From Brevibacterium sp. p3-SID960 (lineage in GTDB: Bacteria; Actinomycetota; Actinomycetes; Actinomycetales; Brevibacteriaceae), in the NCBI RefSeq assembly GCF_025144725.1, contig NZ_JALXKS010000034.1:1-37081 (forward strand): 37,081 nt of DNA. Reading direction: 5' to 3'. Below, piece after piece: positions 10,301-17,597 of the stretch (within the stretch, counting starts at the first letter, position 1; every line of letters starts with the position of its first letter). The translations under genes and the position numbers were made by a program. The notes under the pieces are model-generated. The model made no database searches. It saw nothing but the letters and a program-made list of their open reading frames with translations, and was not told the origin of the DNA.

Positions 10301-11079
10301 TGGAGCGGTGGCGCGGGTGGGCGGTGGTCACGGCCGCGTCGGGAACCGTGCTCATCGGGGCAGGCGCGTTCTGGCTGTCGTTCACGGCGCTGGCCGACCT
10401 CGCCGTGCGTTCCGGGATCGGGGGCGGGCAGGCGTGGATCTGGCCGCTGCTGGTCGATGGGCTGATCGTGGTCGCGACCGTTGCCGTGGTCGCTCTCGAT
10501 GGGCACCGGGCGGCCTGGTATCCGTGGGCGCTGCTCATCGGCGGCGCACTTGTCTCGGTGATCGCGAACGCCGCTCACGCCCTGGTCACCGCCGAGGCGT
10601 CCGCGCCGGGCCTGCTCGCCGCGACCGTCGCCGCCGTCCCGCCACTGGTGCTGCTCGCGTCCACCCATCTGACCGTCGTGCTCATCCGCTCCACCCGCAC
10701 CACGACTACACCGCCGCAGACCGAGGAGCCTCTGCCGGCTCTGCCGGCAGGCACCGCGCCCGATACCCCGGCCCCGCGCTCGGCGACGGAGCCCGACGAT
10801 CCCTCACCGCAGCACGAGGACGAAGTAGGCCCGACCGCGCCCACGACGCCCGAGTCCCACGAGTCGGCTCCGACGGGGGTTGGTGCTGATCGGCGGGAGC
10901 GGGCGGCGCGGCTGCGGGAGGCGGGCTGGTCGAACAAGCAGATCGCCCGCGAACTCGATGTGCACCCCTCGACTGTGGGCCGCTGGTTTCCCCGACGGCC
11001 CGAGGCCGAGGTGTCTGAGTCGTCCGGCCCGCAGGAGGCCGGCACCCCACCTGAACATTCCGAGGAGGAACCGTCATGA
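10300..11079 (+). CDS. DUF2637 (SpdB-like) membrane protein with C-terminal helix-turn-helix
   Basis: 259 aa. The N-terminal half has four hydrophobic segments (about residues 9-29, 43-63, 70-91, 97-121), including WIWPLLVDGLIVVATVAV, typical of DUF2637. This group includes spread proteins of actinobacterial mobile elements. A Pro/Thr/Glu-rich linker follows (about 125-195). Then comes a compact helix-turn-helix, REAGWSNKQIARELDVHPSTVGRWF (split here: REAGWSNKQIA, then RELDVHPSTVGRWF). The architecture places a DNA-binding head on a membrane anchor, which could tether element DNA at the membrane during transfer or partition (inference). Start and stop overlap its neighbours by one and four bases. 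Confidence 0.8.
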   Translation: MERWRGWAVVTAASGTVLIGAGAFWLSFTALADLAVRSGIGGGQAWIWPLLVDGLIVVATVAVVALDGHRAAWYPWALLIGGALVSVIANAAHALVTAEASAPGLLAATVAAVPPLVLLASTHLTVVLIRSTRTTTTPPQTEEPLPALPAGTAPDTPAPRSATEPDDPSPQHEDEVGPTAPTTPESHESAPTGVGADRRERAARLREAGWSNKQIARELDVHPSTVGRWFPRRPEAEVSESSGPQEAGTPPEHSEEEPS

Positions 11080-11486
11080 ACACCGAACAGCACCCGCACG
11101 ACCAGCAGTCGCCCGAGCAGCCGCCACCATCCGAGGCGGCAGGGCCGGAGCGGCCTGATCCGTCGGCGGGGATGGCGCCCGAGGCGATCCAGGCCGCCGA
11201 CGTCGACCGCGAGAAGCAACCCACGGAGGGCGTGGACGTGGAGAGGCCGACGCGCGGGGTGGACTGGGTGCGCGCCTCCGACCTGCTCTCCCGTGGCAGC
11301 GGCTATGTGTCGCGGCGTGGCATCGACCTGGACGCCAAGCTCGCTCGTGGGACCCGGCACGGCATCGCGGTCAGCGCCAAGTATGTCGGTCGGCAGATCG
11401 CCGCGGGCGCGAGGCGGCTGCCGCCGGTCTCGGCGTTCGGCCGCGAGGAGCCCGCGCCCGAGGCGCCGGGTCTGGGCAGGAAGTGA
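11076..11486 (+). CDS. Conserved-looking unknown protein of the element backbone
   Basis: 136 aa, no family recognised. The first 60 residues are Pro/Glu/Gln-rich and probably disordered. The second half is ordered and basic, with VDWVRASDLLSRGSGYVSRRGIDLDAKLARG. It shows no signal peptide or membrane helix. It starts by ATGA overlap with the DUF2637 gene, so the two are translationally coupled and may act together. Confidence 0.65.
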   Translation: MNTEQHPHDQQSPEQPPPSEAAGPERPDPSAGMAPEAIQAADVDREKQPTEGVDVERPTRGVDWVRASDLLSRGSGYVSRRGIDLDAKLARGTRHGIAVSAKYVGRQIAAGARRLPPVSAFGREEPAPEAPGLGRK

Positions 11487-11558
11487 CCCAGGGGTGAGCC
11501 GTCATGTCTACGATCCGACGTTCTTTCCCTGACCGCCCCGCAGTTCGTGGGAGCCGGC

Positions 11559-11578
11559 GTGCACCTGCCTGGCAGGAG
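11559..11578 (+). repeat. 20-base motif, copy 1, over a ribosome binding site
   Basis: This copy reads GTGCACCTGCCTGG then CAGGAG and matches 14159-14178 at 17 of 20 positions. Its ACCTGCC part can pair with the following GGCAGGAGGT, which contains the ribosome site of the gene at 11587, so it could hide that site. Confidence 0.5.
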
Positions 11579-11586
11579 GTGCCGAG

Positions 11587-12465
11587 ATGATCCCGCACAC
11601 AACGACCGCCGCCGGCCCGGGCGGCGAGGACTACACGACCGGCGAGGGACTGCGCGCCCTGCTGACCCGGCTGCACGAGGAAGGGCCGGGAGCGTGGCGC
11701 ACCGATCCGACCGCCGCGAAGCTGATGCAGTACGCGGCCGACAAGTACGCCGCTCTGGCGCGTAAGCACGGTCTTGATCCGTGGGAGGCGGCGGGTGCCG
11801 CGTTCGATGTGATGCGCACCCGTTCCGCGCGCGAGGCCGATGACCCGTGGGGCGTGGTCACCCACGCGGTGCGGATCACCTGCATCGCCGAGGAGCGCGC
11901 CCAAGGCCTGCTGTGCTCGACGCATCAGGCGCGCCGCCCGCACTACTCGGTCTTCCACGACGCCGAACGCCTCTCCGACCGGGACAACCCGCTGGATGAC
12001 TACCATCCCGCGTTCCACATCACCGACCCCCACCCCGACGACGAGCACGAGGGCCAAGATGAGCGGGAGGTGGTGGAGCCGGCGGGGGTGGTCACGTCGG
12101 CGTCTGGTGCGGTGGAGGACGCGATCGCGTTCGTCACCGTCCTCGGCTGGCCGGCCCAGACGGCCCGCGCCGCGGTCGAGCATGTCTGCCACGCCCTCGC
12201 CCGTACCGGGTCGCGGCAGTCGGCGTTCGAGGTGCTGCGCCGCGACCAGCACTCCCGCGCCCTGCTCGATCTGCCCGGCTCCTCGTGGACGGCGCTGCTG
12301 CGGGCACTGCTCGGCAACCCCGCCCCCGGGGTCGCAGCCACCTCGGCGGGACGGGGCATCCTGCTGCGGTTGCTGATCGGTGAGACGCTGCCGGTGCTGC
12401 TGCACGACGACGACCTCGTGCTCACCGTGTCGCTGGCGGCACCCCGGAATGGGGGCCGGCGATGA
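11587..12465 (+). CDS. Unknown protein of the element backbone
   Basis: 292 aa, no family recognised. It has an N-terminal alpha-helical region with a pattern seen in element proteins that resemble sigma-like or nucleic-acid-binding modules (DKYAALARKHGLDPWEAAGAAFDVM, shown here only in part: RKHGLDPWEAA, AFDVMRTRSAREADDPW). An acidic linker follows (HPDDEHEGQDERE), and then a helical C-terminal half with AIAFVTVLGWPAQTARAAVEHV-type helices. No membrane segment is present. ATG 11587 has an excellent CAGGAGGT site. Its end overlaps parB by ATGA, so the two are coupled. A DNA-binding role is a guess. Confidence 0.7.
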   Translation: MIPHTTTAAGPGGEDYTTGEGLRALLTRLHEEGPGAWRTDPTAAKLMQYAADKYAALARKHGLDPWEAAGAAFDVMRTRSAREADDPWGVVTHAVRITCIAEERAQGLLCSTHQARRPHYSVFHDAERLSDRDNPLDDYHPAFHITDPHPDDEHEGQDEREVVEPAGVVTSASGAVEDAIAFVTVLGWPAQTARAAVEHVCHALARTGSRQSAFEVLRRDQHSRALLDLPGSSWTALLRALLGNPAPGVAATSAGRGILLRLLIGETLPVLLHDDDLVLTVSLAAPRNGGRR

Positions 12466-12971
12466 GTATCGAGCTGGAACGGGCCGTGTCGTCGATCAGG
12501 GTCGGGAACCGGCACCGTACCGACCTGGGCGATATCGACGCTCTGGCCGCGTCCATCGCCCGCGACGGCCTGCTCCAGCCCCCGACGATCACCCCGGACG
12601 GGGTGCTCGTGTGCGGCCGGCGCCGGCTCGCCGCGATCCAGCAGCTCGGCTGGCGGACCGTGAACGTGTGGGTGCGGCAAGGAATCTCGAACCGGCTCGG
12701 GCATCTCCTCGCAGAGCAGGACGACAACCTCCTGCACAAAGACCTCACCCCACTGGAAGCAGCGTCCCTCTACCGGGAGCTCAAGACCCTCCTCGCTGAG
12801 GATGCGGCGCGTCAGGCTCGGCACCGCGCACCGCCACGAGGTGTGGGCGAGCGTGGAGGACTCGATCCTGCTGATCGGCCCGCCCCGCTCCGGCAAGGGC
12901 CTGCACCTGATCATCCCCGCGATCCTCGACGCACCCGGCGCCGTCGTCACCACCAGCACCAGGCCGGATAA
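12462..12971 (+). CDS. ParB-like nuclease-domain protein, 3' end lost by deletion fusion
   Basis: 169 aa, of which about the first 115 are genuine ParB/Sulfiredoxin-like fold. Visible are VGNRHRTDLGDIDALAASI, DGLLQPPTITPDG, the GRRRLAAIQQLGW box (the GxRR motif of ParB) and EQDDNLLHKDLTPLEAASLY. After DAARQAR the residues become Arg/Pro-rich nonsense that is only a frame-shadow of the next gene. The normal C-terminal part (helix-turn-helix and dimer domain) is therefore missing. Its original role would be partition or regulation of the element. The start overlaps the previous stop by ATGA. Confidence 0.75.
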   Translation: MSIELERAVSSIRVGNRHRTDLGDIDALAASIARDGLLQPPTITPDGVLVCGRRRLAAIQQLGWRTVNVWVRQGISNRLGHLLAEQDDNLLHKDLTPLEAASLYRELKTLLAEDAARQARHRAPPRGVGERGGLDPADRPAPLRQGPAPDHPRDPRRTRRRRHHQHQAG

Positions 12972-14130
12972 CGTCACCGCCTTCCTGCGCGCCCGCAAGC
13001 GCATCGGCCCGGTGGCGGTGTTCGACCCGCAGCATCTCGCCGAGGGTCTGCCGGCGGGGATGCGGTGGTCACCGATCCGGGGCTGCGAGTCCCCGCAGAC
13101 CGCGATGATCCGCGCCGCCGGCCTGGCCTCTGCCACCGGCTTGTCCGCGGGCGGGGTCGAAGGGGGTGACTTCTGGGAAGGCAAGACCCGCGCCGCGCTG
13201 CAAGCGCTACTGCACGCCGCCGCCCTCGACGGCCGCTCACCGTCTGAGCTGTTCCGGTGGACCCTCGACCCCACCTCGGCGGCAGATGCGGTCGCGATCC
13301 TCACCAACCACCCCGACGCCGCGACCGGATGGGCGGACTCGCTCGCGTCGATGATCGACGCCGACCCGCGCACCCGCGACTCGATCTGGCAAGGCGTCAG
13401 CCTCTCTCTCGCGGCGCTGGCCGATCCAAGGGTGCTCGATGCGGTCTCACCCGCCGAGGGTGAAGAGTTCGACCCCGAGGCATTCATCCGTAAGCGCGGC
13501 ACCCTGTTCCTCCTCGCCACCGGCGCCGGCGCCGGGAACAGCGCCGCACTCGTCGCCGCGCTGGTCGAAGACCTCGTGGAGACCGCCCGTCGCATGGCCG
13601 CCCGCTCGACGGGTGCCCGGTTGGACCCGCCGCTGCTGTTGTGCCTGGATGAGATCGGGAACCTGGCGCCTCTTCCCAGCCTGCCGACGTTGATGGCCGA
13701 GGGCGGTGGCACCGGCATCACCACCCTCGCCGTGCTCCAGTCCCTGGCGCAGGCGCGGGACAAGTGGAACGAGCACCAGGCCGGCGCGATCTGGGATGCG
13801 TCCATCGTGAAAATCATCCTCGGCGGCGCCTCCAACAGCCGCGACCTCCAGGACCTCTCCACGCTCATCGGGGAACGCGACGAGCTCACTGACACCACCA
13901 CCGTCGGCGACCACGGCTCCCGCTCCAACCAGCGCAGCGTGCGGCGGGTCGCGATCCTGCCGCCCGATCACATCCGACGCCTGCCGTTCGGCACCGCGGT
14001 GACCCTGCTGCGGTCGGCGCCCCCGATCATCACCGACCTGCGGGCCTGGCCCGCCCGCCCCGACGGCAAACAGATCCAGTCGGATCGAGCCGAGGTCGAA
14101 CAGCTCCTGCACAACGCCCACCGCGAGTAG
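12802..14130 (+). CDS. TraG/TraD/VirD4-type conjugative coupling ATPase, 5' truncated
   Basis: 442 aa against roughly 550-600 for the family. It has Walker A GPPRSGKG (26-33) and Walker B LLLCLDEIGN with Asp283-Glu284. The all-alpha TraM-recognition segment follows, together with a conserved arginine-rich stretch (SRSNQRSVRRV) and ILPPDHIRRLP. These proteins are hexameric pumps that bring the relaxase-DNA complex to a type IV secretion channel. The N-terminal membrane helices are absent: the reading frame begins only 25 residues before Walker A, inside the remnant of parB, and its ATG has no properly spaced ribosome site. The protein is probably not membrane-anchored and probably not functional in transfer. 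Confidence 0.8.
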   Translation: MRRVRLGTAHRHEVWASVEDSILLIGPPRSGKGLHLIIPAILDAPGAVVTTSTRPDNVTAFLRARKRIGPVAVFDPQHLAEGLPAGMRWSPIRGCESPQTAMIRAAGLASATGLSAGGVEGGDFWEGKTRAALQALLHAAALDGRSPSELFRWTLDPTSAADAVAILTNHPDAATGWADSLASMIDADPRTRDSIWQGVSLSLAALADPRVLDAVSPAEGEEFDPEAFIRKRGTLFLLATGAGAGNSAALVAALVEDLVETARRMAARSTGARLDPPLLLCLDEIGNLAPLPSLPTLMAEGGGTGITTLAVLQSLAQARDKWNEHQAGAIWDASIVKIILGGASNSRDLQDLSTLIGERDELTDTTTVGDHGSRSNQRSVRRVAILPPDHIRRLPFGTAVTLLRSAPPIITDLRAWPARPDGKQIQSDRAEVEQLLHNAHRE

Positions 14131-14158
14131 ACGACGCCGGCGGGCCTGGGGTGGTCGG

Positions 14159-14178
14159 GTGCACCTGTCTGCCACGAG
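14159..14178 (+). repeat. 20-base motif, copy 2, in the gap before the SSB-like gene
   Basis: Reads GTGCACCTGTCTGC then CACGAG, 17 of 20 identical to 11559-11578. This copy is about 47 bases upstream of the SSB-like start and does not overlap its ribosome site. Confidence 0.5.
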
Positions 14179-14224
14179 CAGCCCCGACGACGAGCGGGCG
14201 GCATGAGCAGAGCAGGAGCACACG

Positions 14225-14704
14225 ATGAGCGAGCAGAAACCAGACGTCGACCCGGAGATCGGTCAGGCGTTCTACGGGTTCGTCGCCTCCGAACCGCAGC
14301 TGACCTGGCATGACGGCAAGCCGCGCCTGTACTTCAAGGCGGGGCAGGAGCACTACGAGTACGGCCCGGACGGGTCGCGCACCAAGCTGCCGACCACCTT
14401 CCACGATGTCGTCGCGTTCCGCGGCGCCGCGAAGAGCGGTGGCGAGATGCTGTCCAAGCAGGACTGGTTCATCGCGCACGGCCGCCTCGAAACCAGCACG
14501 AACCCGAACACCGGGGTGGAGAGCAAGGAGTTCATCGCCAACCGGTTCGGCCCCGACGCCGCCCGGATGAACATCGAGATTGGCACGCCGCGCCGGTTGT
14601 CGCAGATGGGGTCCCCGAACCCGCAGCAGCCGCAGCGTCAGGGCGGGTTCGAGCCGCCCGAGCAGGGACAGCCCGCCCACGAGCAGCCCTCACGGGCCAT
14701 GTGA
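14225..14704 (+). CDS. Single-stranded-DNA-binding (SSB-like) protein
   Basis: 159 aa. The first 120 residues resemble an OB-fold SSB: an early strand (EPQLTWHDGKPRLYFKAGQE), a central DVVAFRGAAK, then DWFIAHGRLET and KEFIANRFGPDAARMN, which matches the usual VVARRLG strand. The tail is Gln/Pro-rich and ends in SRAM; the acidic DDIPF-type tip of cellular SSB is lacking. Element-borne SSBs help coat DNA during transfer or replication. ATG 14225 has AGGAG at the right distance. A divergent relative rather than a standard SSB is likely, so the function is moderately supported. Confidence 0.7.
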   Translation: MSEQKPDVDPEIGQAFYGFVASEPQLTWHDGKPRLYFKAGQEHYEYGPDGSRTKLPTTFHDVVAFRGAAKSGGEMLSKQDWFIAHGRLETSTNPNTGVESKEFIANRFGPDAARMNIEIGTPRRLSQMGSPNPQQPQRQGGFEPPEQGQPAHEQPSRAM

Positions 14705-14707
14705 ACG

Positions 14708-15325
14708 GTGGCGGACGCGATGAACGACACCACCACCCCGCCCGACCGCCCCGAACCGGAGGAGTGGGACGACGAGGACTTCGGTCCGGTCGGCCCCGAC
14801 GATGATGTGCCGGGGCCGCCGCGGCCGGTGAACTGGAACCTGCTGCTCGCGCACGACCTGGAGCAGGAATGGCTCGCCCTCAACCTTTGGGTCGAGTGGG
14901 TCAGGAGAGAGTACGCGCTGCCCGCATCGGTGATCCCGCCGTTGTGGCACCGGCATCCGGCGCTGAAGTGGGAGCTTTCCGCGCTGCACCTGCACTGGCT
15001 CACCGCGTACGATCCGGAACAGGACGCCTCGGCCGCGATCGGGTGGCACCGCGACTTCGCCGCCGCCCGGCAGCGGCTGCGCGACTGGGTCGCCGCCTCC
15101 GGCACCCGCCTGGATCGCGACCGCCCCGACCGGCAGACCGCCTGGCCCGGCGAGCCCCCGGCCCCACCGGTCGAAGACATCCCCATCACGAACCGGCGCG
15201 AGGACTTCGTGGCCTTCGTGATCGAACAGGTCGCCCGCCGCAAAGCCGCCGAAGACGCCTTCTTCGCCCGCCTCGACGACGCCGACCTCGACACCGACAT
15301 GGGTAGAGATTCCGAAGGCGGGTGA
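14708..15325 (+). CDS. DUF4913-domain protein
   Basis: 205 aa. After an acidic, Pro-rich start the core shows the DUF4913 pattern: LNLWVEWVRREYALP, then IPPLWHRHPALKWELSALHLHWLTAYD. The family occurs on actinobacterial plasmids and integrative elements and has no known activity. GTG 14708 is four bases after the SSB-like stop; ATG 14720 is an alternative with similar support. It lies in the same operon as the recombinase. Confidence 0.75.
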   Translation: MADAMNDTTTPPDRPEPEEWDDEDFGPVGPDDDVPGPPRPVNWNLLLAHDLEQEWLALNLWVEWVRREYALPASVIPPLWHRHPALKWELSALHLHWLTAYDPEQDASAAIGWHRDFAAARQRLRDWVAASGTRLDRDRPDRQTAWPGEPPAPPVEDIPITNRREDFVAFVIEQVARRKAAEDAFFARLDDADLDTDMGRDSEGG

Positions 15326-15532
15326 GTGGCGATGGTGCGGAACTATCAGCGCAAGACCCAACGCCCATCATCGGACCGGCGGTTGCGGGTCACGTTCACG
15401 AGGCGGGAGCAGATCGACACCGAGAAGATCGCCGAAGTCCTCATCCGCGTCGCCCTGCGCGAGGCCGGCACCGGCAGCACGGTCGGTCAGGCCGGAGACC
15501 AGTTCCGGGCGCTGCTGGCCAGCGAACGGTAG
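15326..15532 (+). CDS. Small basic protein next to the recombinase
   Basis: 68 aa, strongly basic N-terminus (MAMVRNYQRKTQRPSSDRR) followed by a helical part (DTEKIAEVLIRVALREAG). No family recognised. GTG 15326 directly abuts the previous stop with GAAGG eight bases before; ATG 15332 is the alternative. Its size, charge and place just before a serine recombinase make it a candidate directionality factor, but this is only positional inference. Confidence 0.6.
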   Translation: MAMVRNYQRKTQRPSSDRRLRVTFTRREQIDTEKIAEVLIRVALREAGTGSTVGQAGDQFRALLASER

Positions 15533-15572
15533 AATCCCTGTTGTACGTCCACCCCAGGGCGCTACCGGCTAA

Positions 15573-15697
15573 CCCATCTGTTGCCCGAGCCCGTCGCGGT
15601 TCGGCAGGCCTCCCCATCTGTGTCGTGACCGCCAGTCGGCGCCCGCACCCAACCCCATCGCTGGGGACTGGGTGAGAGCCCGAAAGGCAGTCACGAC
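15573..15697 (+). promoter_or_regulatory. Structured 5' leader of the serine recombinase
   Basis: Three nested elements are visible. First, CCGAGCC (15585-15591) pairs with GGTTCGG (15598-15604). Second, a stem-loop at 15646-15674 pairs CACCCA with TGGGTG and CCCCA with TGGGG around a TCGC loop. Third, a 12-position stem (11 paired, one mismatch) joins 15622-15633 to 15686-15697 and encloses the second. Its 3' arm ends one base before the ATG and includes the last two bases of the GAAAGG ribosome site (15682-15687), so it could block translation. CCCATCTGT occurs twice (15573-15581, 15613-15621), 40 bases apart. Either an RNA switch or recombinase-binding DNA is possible. Confidence 0.55.
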
Positions 15698-15698
15698 C

Positions 15699-17597
15699 AT
15701 GACGCTCATCGACCTCCCCGCCGGCCTCGACCTAAGCGCCCTGCGCACACTCGCCACCGGCCCGAAACCCTCCCACGAGGCGACGGCCCTTCCTGATGGG
15801 AAGGTGCCCGCGATCTCCTACCTGCGGGTCTCCACCAAGGACCAGGCCACCCGCAACGGTCTCGAAGAAGGCCTCTCCATCCCCGCGCAGCGCGACGCCG
15901 CGCAGCGCAAGGCCGACCAACTGAACGCCGTCATCGTCGCGGAGTTCATCGAGCCCGGCGAGTCCGGCAAGACCGCCCGCCGCAAAGCGCTCCAGGAGAT
16001 GCTGGACTACCTCGCCGAGCACCCCGTCAGGTACTGCATCATCAACAAAGTCGACCGCATCGCGAGGAACCGGCTCGATGACGCGATCATCCACGCCACC
16101 CTCCGCCAGGCCGGGGTCACGCTCGTGTCCGTCATGGAGAACATCGACGAGACCCCGTCCGGGATGCTGATGCACGGCATCATGGCCTCGATCGCCGAGT
16201 TCTACAGCCTGAACCTCGCCCAGGAGGTCACCAAGGGGCTCGTGCAGAAAGCCACGATCGGCGGCACCCCGCACAAGGCACCCATCGGCTACCTCAACAT
16301 CCGCACCACCGACGCGAACGGGCACGAGGTCCGCGACGTGGAACTCGACCCCGACCGGGCCGAGCTGATCCGGTTCGCGTTCACCGCCTACGCCACCGGC
16401 AATTGGTCACTCTCGAAGCTCGCCCGCGAGCTGGAGACCCGCGGCCTCACCACCCGGCCCACGCCGTCGTTCCCCGCGAAGCCGCTCACCTCGACCGCGC
16501 TGCACAAAGTCCTCACGAACCCCTACTACCAGGGCATCGTCACCTTCCGTGACGTGACCTACCCCGGCACACATGACCCGCTCGTCACGCCGGAGACGTT
16601 CGAGCAGGTGCAGACCATCCTGCGGCAGAATCACGTCGTCGGCGACAAGCCCCAGAAGTACGACCACTACCTCAAAGGCACGCTCTACTGCGCCTGCGGG
16701 AACAGGCTCATATTCGAGCGTCCCCGCAACCACCAGGGCGTCGCCTACGACTACTTCACCTGCACCGGCCGCCGGTTCAAGCGCAACAACTGCCAGCGCA
16801 CCGCCGTCCTCACCCACCGCGTCGAGCAGTCCATCGAGAACCAGTACAAGCAGGTCTCCGTCACCAAGGAGGAAGCAGCGCAGATCGAGTCAGTGCTCGG
16901 GCAGGTGTTCGACACCCTCGCCGAGTCCACCAGCGACGAGCAGAAGCTCCTCGCCGGGCAGAAGGCGAAGCTCGAAGCCGAACAGGTCAAGCTCCTCCAA
17001 GCCCATTACGCCGGCGCGATCCCCATCGCCCTGCTCAAGACCGAACAAGACCGCATCCGCGCGAGCCTGCAAGCGATCACCGGCCGGCTCGACACGTTGG
17101 AGATGACCTACGACAAGGCCAAGGTCGGGCTCGACGCGATCCTCGGGCTCCTCACCGACATCGGCGACGTCTACGCCAAGGCCGAACCCTCAGAGCGGAG
17201 GATGCTCAACCGGGCACTGTTCGACCGCATCACCATCGATGACGAGGACGACGCCACCCTCCAACCGACTGAAGCGATCCAGACGATCCTGGCCACCAAC
17301 CCCAGGCCACACAACGAAAGAACCTTGCCCCGCGATGATGCGGGGCAAGGTTCGAACGTTCAACTTTACGTGGAGGTAAGGGGATTCGAACCCCTGACCT
17401 TCTCCATGCCATGGAGACGCGCTACCAACTGCGCCATACCCCCGTGTGGGTGGTGTTCTCGCGAACGCCTGTATCGATGTTACTCACCCGCGCCCGAATT
17501 GCAAAATCCTGCGGGTGTGAGCTACGCAACGCTGAAGCCGGGTCGGCCGCAGCGCCGCGTCGGGCGCTTGCGAGATGTGCCGGTGACCGGGCGCTAG
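15699..17597 (+). CDS. Large serine recombinase (integrase), frame runs through tRNA-Ala
   Basis: 632 aa as read. The resolvase-type catalytic domain is at about 37-185, with YLRVST (nucleophile Ser45), IDRIARNRLDDA-like segment and IMASIAEFYSLN. The recombinase domain is at about 200-320 (LVQKATIGGTPHKAPIGYL). A zinc ribbon has Cys331, Cys333, Cys355 and Cys365. A coiled coil spans about 400-490. This order is that of phage-type large serine integrases that join attP and attB. ATG 15699 is preferred over GTG 15672, which lies inside the leader stem. Residues from about 558 (VEVRGFEPLTFSMPW) are the antisense translation of the tRNA-Ala gene, and the frame ends only at 17597, so the tail comes from the chromosome. 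Confidence 0.9.
   Translation: MTLIDLPAGLDLSALRTLATGPKPSHEATALPDGKVPAISYLRVSTKDQATRNGLEEGLSIPAQRDAAQRKADQLNAVIVAEFIEPGESGKTARRKALQEMLDYLAEHPVRYCIINKVDRIARNRLDDAIIHATLRQAGVTLVSVMENIDETPSGMLMHGIMASIAEFYSLNLAQEVTKGLVQKATIGGTPHKAPIGYLNIRTTDANGHEVRDVELDPDRAELIRFAFTAYATGNWSLSKLARELETRGLTTRPTPSFPAKPLTSTALHKVLTNPYYQGIVTFRDVTYPGTHDPLVTPETFEQVQTILRQNHVVGDKPQKYDHYLKGTLYCACGNRLIFERPRNHQGVAYDYFTCTGRRFKRNNCQRTAVLTHRVEQSIENQYKQVSVTKEEAAQIESVLGQVFDTLAESTSDEQKLLAGQKAKLEAEQVKLLQAHYAGAIPIALLKTEQDRIRASLQAITGRLDTLEMTYDKAKVGLDAILGLLTDIGDVYAKAEPSERRMLNRALFDRITIDDEDDATLQPTEAIQTILATNPRPHNERTLPRDDAGQGSNVQLYVEVRGFEPLTFSMPWRRATNCAIPPCGWCSRERLYRCYSPAPELQNPAGVSYATLKPGRPQRRVGRLRDVPVTGR
17320..17353 (-). terminator. Perfect 14-bp hairpin, terminator of tRNA-Ala
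   Basis: GAACCTTGCCCCGC (17320-17333) pairs perfectly with its reverse complement at 17340-17353 around a 6-base loop. On the minus strand it lies 17 bases after the tRNA 3' end and is followed by TTTCGTT, so it fits an intrinsic terminator for the tRNA. It also lies inside the recombinase reading frame. Confidence 0.75.
17371..17443 (-). tRNA. tRNA-Ala, anticodon GGC
   Basis: 73 nt without encoded CCA. The acceptor stem GGGGGTA pairs with TACCTCC and contains the G3:U70 wobble, the hallmark identity element of tRNA-Ala. The anticodon stem TCTCC/GGAGA holds the loop ATGGCAT, giving anticodon GGC. The T arm reads GGGGTTCGAATCCCC, and the discriminator is A73. Its 3' end is the border with the mobile island, so this gene is probably the insertion site. 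All stems are intact, so the tRNA should remain functional. Confidence 0.97.
17477..17504 (-). promoter_or_regulatory. Promoter of tRNA-Ala
   Basis: On the minus strand, TTGCAA (17499-17504) and TAACAT (17477-17482) are separated by 16 bases, close to the housekeeping sigma consensus. The expected start lies about 27 bases before the mature tRNA. The rest of 17444-17608 contains nothing else apart from the -10 box at 17595. Confidence 0.6.

Noticed and set aside
17350..17364. GTTCGAAC palindrome resembling a tRNA T-arm, as a possible second att copy
   Set aside because: Only nine bases match, and flanking bases do not form a T-stem; no other tRNA part is seen.
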